Origin: Lepraria neglecta
Taxonomy: Eukaryota; Ascomycota; Lecanoromycetes; Lecanorales; Stereocaulaceae
Direction of reading: 5' to 3'
DNA length: 64,000 nucleotides
Assembly: GCA_033220425.1 (NCBI GenBank)
Contig: CM065653.1
Coordinates: 1-64,000 of the forward strand
The translations under genes were made by a program, and so were the position numbers. This document shows, one piece after another, positions 46,472 to 57,460 of this stretch (position 1 is its first letter; each line of letters begins with the position of its first letter). The notes under the pieces are model-generated. The model made no database searches, was not told the DNA's origin, and worked only from the letters and a program-made list of their open reading frames with translations.

Positions 46472-48158
46472 ATGTCCACAATGTTCAGCAAGTTGCTCGT
46501 GGCCCTAGCGATTTTCCTTCCCTTGACCTTTGCCACTGCCATTCCACCTACATTGAAACGAACACCTAGTGACTACACACCGCTATCCCCAAGTCTGTCC
46601 ATAGTCCAGCAAGAACTTGGGCTTTGCTTGTCAAAGAAAGCATCTCTTTACTTCCCCAGTTCTCCCAAGTTCCAAAACTACACTCAGAGATGGAGTGCAG
46701 CCGTTGACCCCGACTTTGCGGTTGTTATCGTCCCTGCAGCGGATGGAGACATTTCTTGCACAGCAAGCTACGTCCTGTACTTTAAGCAACTGAGCTGACT
46801 CTGATCTCCAGGTGAAATTTGCCAATAAACACAATGTACCCTTTCTCACCGTCAACCAAGCACATGGTACAGCGTCTGCTCTTTCGAATGTCTACAACGG
46901 CATCGAGATATACATCAGCGCTCTCAACAGTATCGAGATCGCCCTTGACGGTAATTCCGCCTTGATGGGCGGTGGTACGTACCAAGATCAAGTGATTACC
47001 TACTTAGCCGCGCACGGAAAGACGACCTGTGAGATCCTTTTTTGATTACCCTCACAATCTAGACTCGCGACGCTGACCAAATCCAGCCACCGGATCCTGC
47101 GGCTGCGTGGGCATGATGGGTCCTGGTCTCGGCGGAGGATTTGGCCGATATCAGGGATACTTCGGCCTTGTCCTCGACAATATCATCAGTGTGAATGTCG
47201 TTCTTGCAACGGCTCGATGGTTACTGTGTCAGCTTCCAGCAATCCGGATCTTTATTGGGGCATGCGAGGTGCAGGACACAATTTTGGCATTGTCACTTCA
47301 TTCAACTATAAGATCCATGATCAGCCGGTCGTAGATTGGTTTGTTGAGACCCTGATTTTCACTGCTGATAAGCTTGAAGCCTTCTTTGAAAAGCTGAACA
47401 AGAATGCCCATTTGCTCTCCTCGGTCATGTGCTAAAGGACTCCCAGCCAGTGATTGTCTCCATTTTCGAGTATGCTGGCACAAAAGCCCAAGCCGAACCG
47501 CTCTACGCACCTTTCCTTACTCTGAATCCTGTGGTCGCGACCAATGTTACCGTTCCCTACACCGGTGTCGCTCATGCGTCTGGGGCTGGTGTCGAAGATC
47601 CTGTTTGCGCAAAGGGACTCAGCTGGAAGTTGTTCCCGGTTGGCCTGCAGGTCTATAACATTGCCACCAACCGGGCCATCTATAACATCTATTCCAAGAT
47701 GATCAGTGAGAATCCCGAGTTCAACAACTCTGTCGTGCAGTTCGAGGGGTACTCGATGCAAGCTGTCAAGGCCGTCGATCCTGCGAGCACTGCTTATGCA
47801 CATCGTGCAGATAATCTGCTTGTGTATGTTTCTTCACCATCTGCCATCCCAGTCCTTTCTCCTCCTCTCATACTGTCGTGTGTTTCTGACCTTGAATAGC
47901 TCCTTCGCGCCAGTTTACCCTGCCAACCACACTCTCGACGCAATAGCCGACACCTATGGAAAAAAGGCGCGCGGAGTATTCCATGCAGGAGATGCGCCTG
48001 GGGGTCCACTTAACACGTATGTCAACTACGCGTCCACTGATGAGACACCGGAGCAGATGTATGGCTATGAGCCATGGAGGCTGGCGAAGTTGAGGGCATT
48101 GAAGGAGAAGTACGATCCAAAGGGGAGATTCAACTTCTATGCTCCCGTCAATCCATGA
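46472..48158 (+). CDS. Secreted FAD-linked oxidase (berberine-bridge/glucooligosaccharide-oxidase type), two frame breaks
   Basis: Four exons: 46,472-46,762, 46,812-47,028, 47,087-47,823 and 47,900-48,158. The first intron is of the GC-AG class (GCAAGC...CCAG, 49 bp); the others are GT-AG (58 and 76 bp). A signal peptide (residues 1-22, [16 protein letters not shown]) precedes the FAD-binding PCMH fold, with [21 protein letters not shown] after the second intron and the FAD-domain segment [15 protein letters not shown]. The C-terminal BBE domain has [14 protein letters not shown]. The usual GGHG flavin-attachment His motif reads NQAHG. The frame slips near 47,208 and near 47,415; total 1,504 nt, consistent with two lost bases in a 501-aa gene. 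The family oxidises sugars or alcohols with release of H2O2. Confidence 0.85.
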
Positions 48159-48780
48159 AAGATTGAAGTACTGGGTATTTAGACCTATCCCGTCAAAGTA
48201 CGCACAAAAAGCATTAAATCTGTAATTTAGCCGAACGTGATAGCGGAAGCTTGGCATTTGAGCTCCCCATACAACGCCGAAATAGGTTTGGGTATGGGCT
48301 AGGGGAGTGTGGCTAACGTCGTTCATATCCCTATGTCGAAGCCGTCAATCGGTACGCGTTTATTCGGGTCTAATTGCCTGCCAATCAATTCCAAGTCCAA
48401 ATACCGCGGTAGGCATATTAAGTTGCACTATCTGAATGGCCTGCTCGAATTTCAATATTGCCCAAGTCGTCCACTCGGCCCCGATGCCCGGATCTAAATC
48501 ATACTCGTGGGCGAGGTCCACTAGTGCATCCGAGATTCGTTGAATGATTATTTCGTAGTTTGGTGGGACGATGTTCATGTAGGCTAGGAGGGCGTGGTAG
48601 GCGCTGGTGGATAGTATGTGTATATTGCTGGGCCGTTCTCTATTTTTAGTGGGTTTGTTAGACTTGAGGTGTTTGGTGGTTGGGGGGGAAAGAGCATAAA
48701 GAGGAAGGGAGGGCAGGATCATTGATCGTAGGTAGGGCTAGGGCCAGAAGAGGAGTACGTACTCTGTAAAATGAGCATCT
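48159..48780 (-). other. Intergenic; a possible short gene at 48,360-48,722
   Basis: A 120-codon minus-strand frame (48,722 to 48,360) has a plausible second half (LLAYMNIVPPNYEIIIQRIS, AILKFEQAIQIVQLN) with helical, charged composition. The first third is low-complexity. No family is recognised and there is no supporting intron structure. It may be real, or a 3' relic of the neighbouring unknown gene. Confidence 0.35.
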
Positions 48781-49555
48781 TCATTCCGTTGAGGACAGTT
48801 CAACGCCTATTAAATTCGCTTGTGAGTTGAGGATGCCGATGAATCTTTCGAGAATCTCTAGGTGCTGCAATCCAACAAACGTTCGTCAGCTTGGTCTTCT
48901 TTCCCACCCACAGGCAATCGAGGATGACAGTCAGTACTGGATATTGCGAAGTACTATGGACATGTAGTATGCCTTAGAGGACCATCTGCCTACATGATTG
49001 ATAATCGCTTCCGCCAATATGGGATTGTTGTACATCTTCAACTACATGGTGACCATATTAATCTCGAGAAAATGATCGCCTACCCGACGGGCGCCGGGAT
49101 AATTGCCGGTGGTCGTTGCGAAATTGGCGACAAGGCCTGCACGCCATGTCAGCGAAACGATTTGAAATGAGATGAGAACGGAGACCTCTCACCGGCAGCG
49201 CTGTAAATCATGACCGTCCCCTGTTGCATTGCTGTATCCCTATAGTCTATTCGCACTCATGTCAATCCAATAGTCCCACTGCAACATGAACAGGTGGATA
49301 GTACGAACTCTTGGCCTAGAACAACCTCTCGTTGGCTCTAGGAACTAATTCACTCTTGCCAATGAACTTATCAACAACAGTTGTGTCATCGTCATCCTCC
49401 AAATCATTTAGTGATCGTCCTTCAACCCATACGGCCGAGCCTGCTGGTACGGGCTCAAGTCCCGGGAATGGGTCCTTCCAGGTAAAATCGATGGGGGCAC
49501 ACCAGGTCAAGCTACGTGGGCCGAGAGACTCTGGAACGGACGTGGCGGCGCACAT
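48781..49555 (-). CDS. Small multi-exon hypothetical protein
   Basis: It is read on the minus strand from ATG at 49,555. Exon A ends near 49,325 (VDKFIGKSELVPRANE). Further exons give MQQGTVMIYSAAG (~49,235-49,195), LVANFATTTGNYPGARR (~49,135-49,090), LKMYNNPILAEAIINH (~49,035-48,990) and HLEILERFIGILNSQ to a TGA at 48,783-48,781. Introns of GTGAGA...GCAG, GTAGGC...GTAG and GTAGGC...GCAG types join the last four blocks in frame, which is hard to get by chance. The join between exon A and the next exon is unsure. The protein is about 170 aa, acidic near DLEDDDD, and without a signal peptide. I do not recognise it. Confidence 0.55.
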
Positions 49556-49938
49556 AGCAGGACTGAGACTGCCAATTCTTGGAGGTTAGATATCTTGAAG
49601 AGAAATTGGCTCGGATGCAATATTGGTCTACACGTGCGATATTTTTGACAACAATGAGAATCTTGTGAGAAATAGAGAAGATCTACCGTTATATATAATG
49701 AATCATAGAAACATCGACGCCAAGGCGTTTCATCGTCGTGATTGATTTAGTGTAGATGCTGTGAAAATCCCCTAGTCTGTTCGAATCTTTGGGCTTCCGC
49801 AAGACTTTCGTCTAATCATCATGATGAGACTCGATAATGACGCGTCTAATTCTATAACGAGTCCGCGAGTCTAGATGATGAGCACTCTACGCTAAAATGG
49901 TATGACACAAACTCCTGTGGTTCGTTCTGAAGCCTAGA
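49556..49938. other. Intergenic, nothing recognised
   Basis: An AT-richer stretch between the hypothetical gene and the 3' end of the SDR pseudogene. No open frame or repeat seen. Confidence 0.5.
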
Positions 49939-50826
49939 TCACCAGCATGTGTAACCTCCATCGACAATGAAGTCCAAGCCAGTGGTAAATGTTGATGTGT
50001 TTGAGTTCTCTCGGATCTCCTTCGCGTCCCATAGGCGTTAACGAATGTCATATTGCCTTTGTCTTTTTATCAACGAAGGCAGCGATCTTGTTATCGATAT
50101 CTTTCAGACCGTCAAAATTAGCCATCAAGTCTTCAATCAGCGGTGAACGGAGACGGAGGACCCACATCCAGGCGAAACGCAGTTGACCCTTGCAAAGTCT
50201 TTTTACTTAATGGCCAGCGATTTCCCAAGATGCACCAATCCTGCTTTGGCGGCGTTGTATGAAACCTGCTGGCGGGGTGTGTTGACAATATGGGCACTCA
50301 TGCTGGTCGTGAAGATAAGGGAGCCGTTACCCTGCTTTTGAAAGACAAAGCCAGTCGCTCTTGCAACATACAGAGCGCCATTCAGGTCCACGTCCATGAC
50401 ATGGTGCCAATCCTCAATGCTAGCTTCCAACACACCCGCCCTAACTGGTATACCCTGGTTGACGATCTGTGCATCGATGCAACCGAAATCCGCCACAATC
50501 TGGTCAACCGTTGCTGAAACAGCGGCAGCGTCTGTCATCTCGCACTTGTACACCTTGCGCTTGACACCGTACTTGGCTTCAATCTCTTTCGCTTGGGTGA
50601 TTGCTTTGGGTTTTGAATTGCACTAGATTGCCACATCTGCTCCTGCTTCCGCGAGACCTTTGGCAATCTCGAGACCGATTCCGGCGCCGGTGCCAGTGAC
50701 GGAGGCGACTTTGCCTTTCATGCTGAACATTTCGAAGATGGAGTCGCTAATGCAGGAGGGGCTTGGGTAGGCATCTTGCTTGATGTGGGCGGTCGTTCGG
50801 TGGTCATCTGTGGAAGGATGGTACAT
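49939..50826 (-). pseudogene. Short-chain dehydrogenase/reductase pseudogene (sorbose/xylulose-reductase-like)
   Basis: From ATG at 50,826 the minus strand reads PSPSCISDSIFEMFSMKGK, then the NAD(P)-binding motif TGTGAGIG (TGxxxGIG), the catalytic Ser block (TTSMSAH) and the YNAAK catalytic YxxxK. At the end is FIVDGGYTCW, a C-terminus typical of fungal mannitol/sorbose-type reductases, with the TGA stop at 49,941-49,939. Stops lie where Trp is expected after VAI (~50,622) and at AIK-stop (~50,207, where relatives have Glu-Trp). Both fit G-to-A changes. The frame is lost after VNCVSPG and about ten residues before the C-terminus are missing. The family reduces ketoses or polyols with NADPH. 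This copy is dead. Confidence 0.85.
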
Positions 50827-51480
50827 GGGTTGAGAAGGAATTTCAGGGTGAATAAAGGGAGTTTGGGGACTGATAAGCTATGTGAGCTCTCCTGCACAGC
50901 GCGAGAATCTTCCTCATGTGCAAAAAGTGGATCCAACGATCATTAAAGCTGAAAAGACCAACGCGTAAACAACCTTGAGGGTGGGGCTCTTCTAGCCGGC
51001 GGCTGAATCAGGATGGTGTTGCCTAGCCTTCACAGCTTTGGGCTTTATTTCTACTTTGGGAAACACATCAACCCTTGCCTAGAGCGGTGGTCTAGAACTC
51101 CCATACAAAGTAACACCGACGAAGATTGCTTGTCAGAAAGCCGAGACTCTGCCGAGGTATTGCTTTCCACAGATATTTAGCTTTAGAGATAGCCAGCTGT
51201 AGCTTATTTCCAGAACGCTGGAGCAGAAATAGAGTCCGTGCTAGTGATAGGGACATACGTCTTTCCCTGACTAACGTCGGGTGTGCAGTATGGGGTACGA
51301 GCCAAATAGGAAATTCTCCGCGAAAGGAGAATTAGAAATTCGTCGTCGACAAGATCAAATGGGCAATGGGTTATAAGAATGCTATGCACTAGTTCCAATG
51401 ACTCCGTAACCCATACTGAGCTTCAACCCAGACCCTATTCAACCATCAATTTCCCCAAAATCCATCCCCCCATTAAAACG
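50827..51480. other. Intergenic between divergent SDR and AKR pseudogenes
   Basis: 650 bp that would have held both promoters. No open frame of note. Confidence 0.5.
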
Positions 51481-52541
51481 CAACCCCCGCAAAAATGGCA
51501 CCAAACCCCAAGCAGCCATCGTCCTACACCCCACAGGCCAAAAGATACCCCTCGTAGGCTTTGGTCTATGGAAAGTCACCAAAAGCGAGACAAGGCTGGT
51601 GAGAATATCCGTAAAGCGATTAAGGATGGTCTTATTATGCGTGAGAATGTGTTTTATGACGACGAAGCTGTGGGAATATTTTCCATAAGAGGGAGCATGT
51701 GAGGCCGGCGGCTGAGAGGCAGAATGAGGAGTATGGGTTGGGGTGAGTTCATGGCTTTCTTTAGTCTTCGCCTTCAGATCGCTCGGTGTGGTAGGCAAGA
51801 CGATCTTGACGTTTTTCGGCGCAGATACATCGATCTCTACCTAGTCCACATACCCATCGCGGCCAAATATGTTGATCCTACTAAACGCTACCCACCAGGC
51901 TGGTCAATCGATGGCGAGAGCGCAAAAGTCATTACTGAGCCTGTTTCCATCCAAGAAACGTGCCAGGCGATGGGGGAGCTTGTTGATGCTGGTATTGTGA
52001 AGAATATCGGTGTCAGCAATTTCCAAGGTAAGAGGGCACTTGACATCATGTTTTCTTAGCCAAAAGACTGACCGAAGGCGTCTGTAGGATCGCTGATCAT
52101 CGACCTTCTCCGCTACGCCCGCATCCGTCCCTCAGCCCTCGAAATCGGACACCATCCCTCCTCCAACAATCACTCTTTGACCTCTGTAACGAGGAGAAAA
52201 TAGCAGTAACGGCCTACTCATCCCTCGGACCCTCCTCATTCGTCGAGCTAGGCATGGATAAATCAATCCCACCTCTCATCGAGGACCCCAAGATCGTTAC
52301 CATTGCCAATAAGGCGCCGGCGCAGATATTGCTGAGATGGGCAACGCAGAGGGGCGTTGCTGTTATCCAGAAGAGCAATAATCATGATTGGATTGTGCAG
52401 AATTTGGATTGCTGTTCTTTTGATTTGAGTGAGGAGGAAGTTAAGACTATAAGTGCTTATGATCGGGGATTGAGATTCGTAAATCCTGCTGAGGTAGGTT
52501 CCATGCATCTATTCTTTTTCCAGGTCTTAAAGTGCAGATGA
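51481..52541 (+). pseudogene. Aldo-keto reductase pseudogene (xylose-reductase-like)
   Basis: The plus strand begins with an AKR start (KIPLVGFGLWKV near 51,540), then AIKDGLIMRENVF. The middle reads RRRYIDLYLVHIPIAAKY and GELVDAGIVKNIGVSNFQ, the hallmark AKR segment. An intron (GTAAGA...TGTAG, ~52,027-52,088) follows, then LLRYARIRPSALEIGHHPS, AVTAYSSLGPSSF, LLRWATQRGVAVIQKS and the C-terminal FDLSEEE. The order and spacing match D-xylose-reductase-type AKRs (about 320 aa). The frame changes at least twice (within the first 60 codons and near 52,163). The region that should carry the catalytic Tyr and Lys (about 51,600-51,780) is scrambled or missing, so it cannot work as an AKR. Confidence 0.8.
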
Positions 52542-53763
52542 TGTCTCTCTAGATCTGCGACCCTCCAGTCTACATTTTTGAATAAGCCGGTTCATTTAGT
52601 CGTTCATCTGGCGTCTCGAGATCTCAGGCAGTGCTGGACATAACACGCGATTAGTCGTTAATGCTTCATCCTGCTAGCATCGACGAGCGTAAAAGGACGG
52701 TTAGCATTCATCAGCGTCTAGGAGACATCTTCCTTGACTTCTTTGTAGTGTGCGGGATTTATTTCGACCCTTAAAAATCCTAGAGTGCCGTGACGAGGTC
52801 TAGCTATGTATGTGTAATTGAATCAGTGACAGCTTTGCGCTAGTATTAGCGCCAAAATATCTTGGCATAGATCTCCAGCGAGATCTCACCATCAGACCCC
52901 ATCTGCGACCATGAGACAAATTCCAACCCTGCCAGCAGTTACCGAAGAACACTGCAGTGCAGGGTTCTATGCCCATACTATCGAATGAGTTTCAGACCCT
53001 TGGTTTCGCCCTCGAGAGTTCTTGCCCTCCGTACTCCCTGCGACGCGATCCCACCGCCTCTACTATGTCCCAATACCTACAGAATTGCCCTCACAATGGC
53101 ACATCAATCACTCAATCCGCGTGAAGACATCTGCAGGAGCGAGTAAAAATGAACGGCGCATATTTACAAGAGCTGGGCCACATAGTGCGGGAGGGGCTTA
53201 GGCAGAACCTCGGAGATGGTCAAAACAATAGCGCGAGCATATGGACGCGTGGTGATACGTTCATAGCCGTTACGAGACTCGGTAGACGGTCCGACTCGAA
53301 CTACAATGGTCGTTGAGGCTGGAACTAGTGATGCTGAAACTGGAGATGGGCATCTGCGACACTGTGCCGGCTGTGCCGCAGAGCCTCTGGACACACGTTG
53401 CTTGATGCAGCTGTGGTTGCGAGGCTTGCCTCCTTGATCCATCGCACGACTTGGAGCTTAGCATGGCAATCACACTGTCATGAAGGTGTGAAGCTCTCCT
53501 TGATGGCGCCGTAGCCCACGGTAGGAAAGTCTTCATCCACTTAGCCGGTAATCCCAAACAGTACTGCTGTGCCTGTTTGACATGGCCAATGTTCCGATTA
53601 ACTTTCACCTGACATAAATGTCTAATACCAATGGTCTAGACATGCGTGCGCTGGGCCATGTACAAATAAGCTCCCCTTCCTGTCTCGACATTGATTTCTT
53701 GTTCGCTACTGCTAGCAGTCGCTTCTATTTCTGCAGGCCAGACGTCCATTCTTTTTTGCCGCG
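52542..53763. other. Intergenic, nothing recognised
   Basis: 1.2 kb. Minus-strand frames at 53,164-53,608 are Ser/Arg/Cys-rich, without family resemblance, and look like chance. The promoter of the GH17 gene should lie in the last few hundred bases. Confidence 0.5.
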
Positions 53764-55091
53764 ATGCGTACCGCAAATTTGATTCCACTCTTTAGCACTC
53801 TTCTGTTCATTTTCTCAACCGTAACGGCGAGACCGAAACAACATCCTCAATACAACCCGGGGTACCAGCCTCAGTATGGAAGGCCTCAGAGCTCAACCAC
53901 CAATCTTGTTACCACAACATCGTCCACTAGCACTTTCGTACCCGGAAGAATAGGAGTTCCTCCATCATCTTTTGTGCATGGCAATTCCAATCCTCCCTTC
54001 GGCTCTCCCACCTCGACTACTGTGTATGGTAGCCCCAGTCCCAACCCCAATCCCAACCCCAATCCCAACCCCAATCTAAATCCCAATCCAAATCCCAATC
54101 CCAACACCAACACCATTACCAACTCCAATCCTACCTTCGGCGCTCCCACCGCGATTACTACTAGAATTGGTAACACCAATTCTCCCATCGGCTCTCCCAC
54201 CGCAGCCACAGCTCCTAACAGCTCTCCTACATCCGTGGGAGGGCCACCACCCTCGAATGGAGGCATCCATCTAGGCTTCAACTATGACGCATCAGTTGAC
54301 TTCCAAACCCAATTCACTACAGCCAGAAACCTTGTTGGCACCTCAGGCTTCACAAGCGCTCGCATATACACCATGATCCAGCCTGGTACACAAAACACCC
54401 CCATATCAGCAATTCAAGCTGCAATCAATACAGGCACAACTCTACTCCTTGGGATGTACCTTGACCATGGTGATGGGCCCTTCCAGAATGAACTCAGGCA
54501 CTGGAAAATGCGTACACCCAATTCGGGTCCGCGTTCACGGATCTCATTGTCGGCCTTTCCGTCGGCAGCGAAGACCTCTACCGCGCCTCTTCTGGCCAAC
54601 AAGGCGATACCGTTGGCAATATCCAAAGCTACCTCCAGCAAGCCAAGAGTAAGCTGAAATCCCTCAATCTCGGCAGTGTCCCACTTGGTCACGTGGATAC
54701 CTGGGGCGCATGGACCGAACAGGGTAGCGCACTATTGCAGTACGTCGACTTTGTGGGTATCGATGCTTATCCATACTTTCAAGGCTCGAGTCCGGACGCT
54801 GCACTCAGTGCGCTCCAGTCGGCCGTGGCGACGACCCAATCCTTTGCAGGCGGCAAACAAGTTTGGATTACAGAGACAGGCTGGCCTGTTTCCGGCGCTA
54901 CCGATGGCTCAGCGGTTCCGAGTGTCGGGAATGCACAGGCTTATTGGAAGAACGTGGGATGCACGCTTTTTGGAAAGCAGAATACGTGGTGGTTCACTCT
55001 CAATGATGCTGGCTTGACCGGTAGTAATCCTAGCTTCGGGATCACAAGTTCACCTTCGGACACGACTCCATTATTTGACCTGAGCTGTTAG
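53764..55091 (+). CDS. GH17 cell-wall beta-glucanase/glucosidase with Asn-Pro repeat, one frame break
   Basis: A single exon starting at 53,764. Signal peptide residues 1-22 ([17 protein letters not shown]) are followed by a Ser/Thr/Pro-rich linker with an NPNPNPNP tract (residues ~95-120). The GH17 barrel starts at [12 protein letters not shown] (~residue 167). The proton-donor region VGSEDLYR (~54,560), the segment [12 protein letters not shown] (~54,690) and the nucleophile segment [10 protein letters not shown] (~54,880) are all present. The length 1,328 nt is one short of a multiple of three, and the frame slips near 54,497; either side is uninterrupted, so the intact protein would be 442 aa. 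The family cuts or remodels beta-1,3-glucan in the fungal wall. No GPI signal is seen; the C-terminus is PLFDLSC. Confidence 0.87.
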
Positions 55092-56232
55092 GTTCCCGTC
55101 TTGCTGGCACTACTTTCGAGCGTTATTTGCGCTTCTAGGGTTTGGAGTTGCTTAGGAGTATAGCATTATTATCCTTTGAGGAGACTTGACTTTTGTACAT
55201 AACGAGCCTGGTGCGCAATGGGCACAATTATAAAATATATTTTGAACACGTTCATGCAGGGGGACTGCAAGGCAGTGGAGACATGCCAATCACTGCCTTA
55301 TGCAGGACGCAGGTTCGGAACCCGTTGGGGACATTCGGACATGTTCGGACAAAGCTCAACAATGTTTATTAACAATACCTATGATTGACATCATGGGCCA
55401 CCGAGAACTACAATCTTCTATGCCAGGATATCCTCTGCGATTAAAATCACGCTACCAAGGTTGAGACTCAAGCCACTACCTTGCTGGTGTGGGGGAGAAC
55501 GAGTGGCAAGGCCCCAGACCCACCTTCCTTGAAAGACCAGATGTTGACTGACACCCAGGGAATCCCTTTCGGACGAGACCACGTCGACGAGCTCCTCAAA
55601 TGCCTCCCATTGAGATAATCATTGCAGGAGCATACACTTTGGTGGTATTGATAGTATATCTGTGCAGACATTGGTATTCTGAGATGGAGGTCTGAAGGAT
55701 TCTGACACGTGGGGTGAGCTGAGCGTGCAAATGATTTGTCATGCCCCCCGAGGCGGTATGCAAGCCTCTATTGCAAGAGCACTGCGTAAAACTCAATCTG
55801 AACGGGGCCGGACACCTCTTTTGCCTCACAGCCTTCTCGACAGGCCACTGCTCGAACCCAACGCTATTTCTGAACATAGCCAGGGCCGGCTCATCACAAT
55901 CCCGCCCTTTCTTGCTTCCCCATCGAACCTCTCGCTCGTTTCACATGGCACCACCAATCGTCTCCGCAAATTTGACTGTCGTCCACATGGTATTGCTCGC
56001 TGGCACCGCTGGGCAGATGCTCGCATCTGCAACTCTGATTCCTCTCACACCACACACCGCGCCTACTCTGATCCACCACACACCTATTCTCAGGACTAGC
56101 TATTCGGCAAGGTCCAAAAAATGGTATATTGAAGTGAGATGCCTTAGGATATGCTCATCGAGCTTCTGATCATTATCCACCTCCGCGCGAGTCAACTCGA
56201 CAAGCTCTTCTAAGACTTGCTCCATAGTTGGA
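55092..56232. other. Intergenic; short frames only
   Basis: 1.1 kb. A plus-strand frame from 55,945 (MAPPIVSANLTVVHMVLL...) has a hydrophobic start, but it overlaps competing frames and has no family match, so I do not call it. Confidence 0.45.
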
Positions 56233-56760
56233 CTAGCTACGACGCTCCGCCCCACTCTCACAAGCTCTATAGCACTCGCCCCCTTGGTCTAACTGGAAAT
56301 AGTCTGAAATTACAGATGGCAGATCTTTAGCGCCTCGACTCACGAATTCGAACCTCCCAGAACTTGCTAGCTTATTCAAGCTACAGCTTAGTCCGGCTAC
56401 ATGCCAATTTGCCTTGACCGCCAAAATCACACTACTGAACACGAGGATCTGGAGCCAGCGCGCATAATCAGCTGTAACAGACAACTTAGAGGTCTATCGT
56501 TTGTGGACTGAAGGGTAAAGAGGTGAGGAACCAATCCTACGCCACATATCGTCATCGTCAACTTTTCGATATGGGGCAGCGGCTGCGACCCATGCTTTGC
56601 TGGTCTCACGACTGGCAGCTGTGTGGTATGCGTGTTGGATGTTGGGGATGGGGCTGTAGATGCCTGTTCGGGCGGCTGGATCGCTTTTGAAAGAATCGGT
56701 TGGAGCTGTTGCTGCGTTGATGGTGGGATCGAAGAGGCGGTTGGGGTTTTGAGGGTTCAT
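56233..56760 (-). CDS. Small hypothetical protein, two exons
   Basis: ATG at 56,760. Exon 1 (MNPQNPNRLFDPTINAAT... to DDDDMW) is polar, Asn/Pro/Ala-rich and ends in an Asp run. An intron of about 70 bp (GTAGGA...TTACAG, ~56,475-56,545) joins in frame to exon 2: DYARWLQILVFSSVILAVKANW with a likely membrane or signal-anchor helix, then a Cys-containing tail ending at 56,233. The protein is about 150 aa. I recognise no family. The intron join gives moderate support; the start could lie elsewhere. Confidence 0.45.
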
Positions 56761-57460
56761 AGCTTGTGAGTATGAGGGAGAATGTGGGCGTTTGGCTTCT
56801 GAGTGTCATTGGAGAGGTAAGGAGGACGATAGAAAGCCAAGTGACCAGAAGGAGGATTTGTGTCACCCGAAATTACTTAAAAGGGTGCGGGGCGAGTCGT
56901 GAAAGTGAAGGAGTTGTGCGGTGGGGCGTTAACTTGCCTCCCACAATGATACAAACACAGATAGGAAAGCGATGCTAGCCATCATTATGGTACAAGGAGA
57001 CTGTGGCTTGTTGCTGCCCATTGGTTTTGTCTACCATTACTAACAAGCACTGACTGACCGTTCCTGCGTATAGAGTTGGGAAAGCATGCAGCACCAATGC
57101 CAAGGAATTCCACATAATATTCACTTCAGTGAGTCCGAACGTAAGCGCGTCGCCACTTGGCAGCAGATGGATATGTAACCGTTTAAGATATATTCTCTCG
57201 CAGTACTTCGACAGAGTGCTGCTTTCTCTGCCGTCTCTAATGTATACCGCCACTGAAATGTTTCTAAAGACGCAACATTGTCCATCGCTTTCTACACCAC
57301 GTGTCTGTAAATGCCGAATTAGCCCATAGAAGACACAGTCGATATGCCCGGTGCTGACCCTGAAAGCCAGAGATGACCTAGAAGAGCCAGCCCGTGCAGC
57401 GAGGGAAAAACATTCCTTCCCATAGATCATGGAGATCCCAGCCAAGTTAACGAGGTCAAC
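56761..57460. other. Intergenic, nothing recognised
   Basis: The stretch between the small hypothetical gene and the 3' end of the decayed GT17 gene. Minus-strand frames at 56,975-57,445 look like chance. Confidence 0.45.

Noticed and set aside
53164-53608. Overlapping Ser/Cys/Arg-rich minus-strand frames
   Set aside because: Low complexity, several competing frames, no intron logic and no recognisable family.
53886-54281. 131-codon minus-strand Gly/Leu/Val-rich frame
   Set aside because: It is the antisense reading of the Asn-Pro repeat of the GH17 gene.
55725-56169. Two overlapping plus-strand frames before the small hypothetical gene
   Set aside because: They compete with each other, show no domain, and hydrophobic patches alone do not support a secreted peptide.
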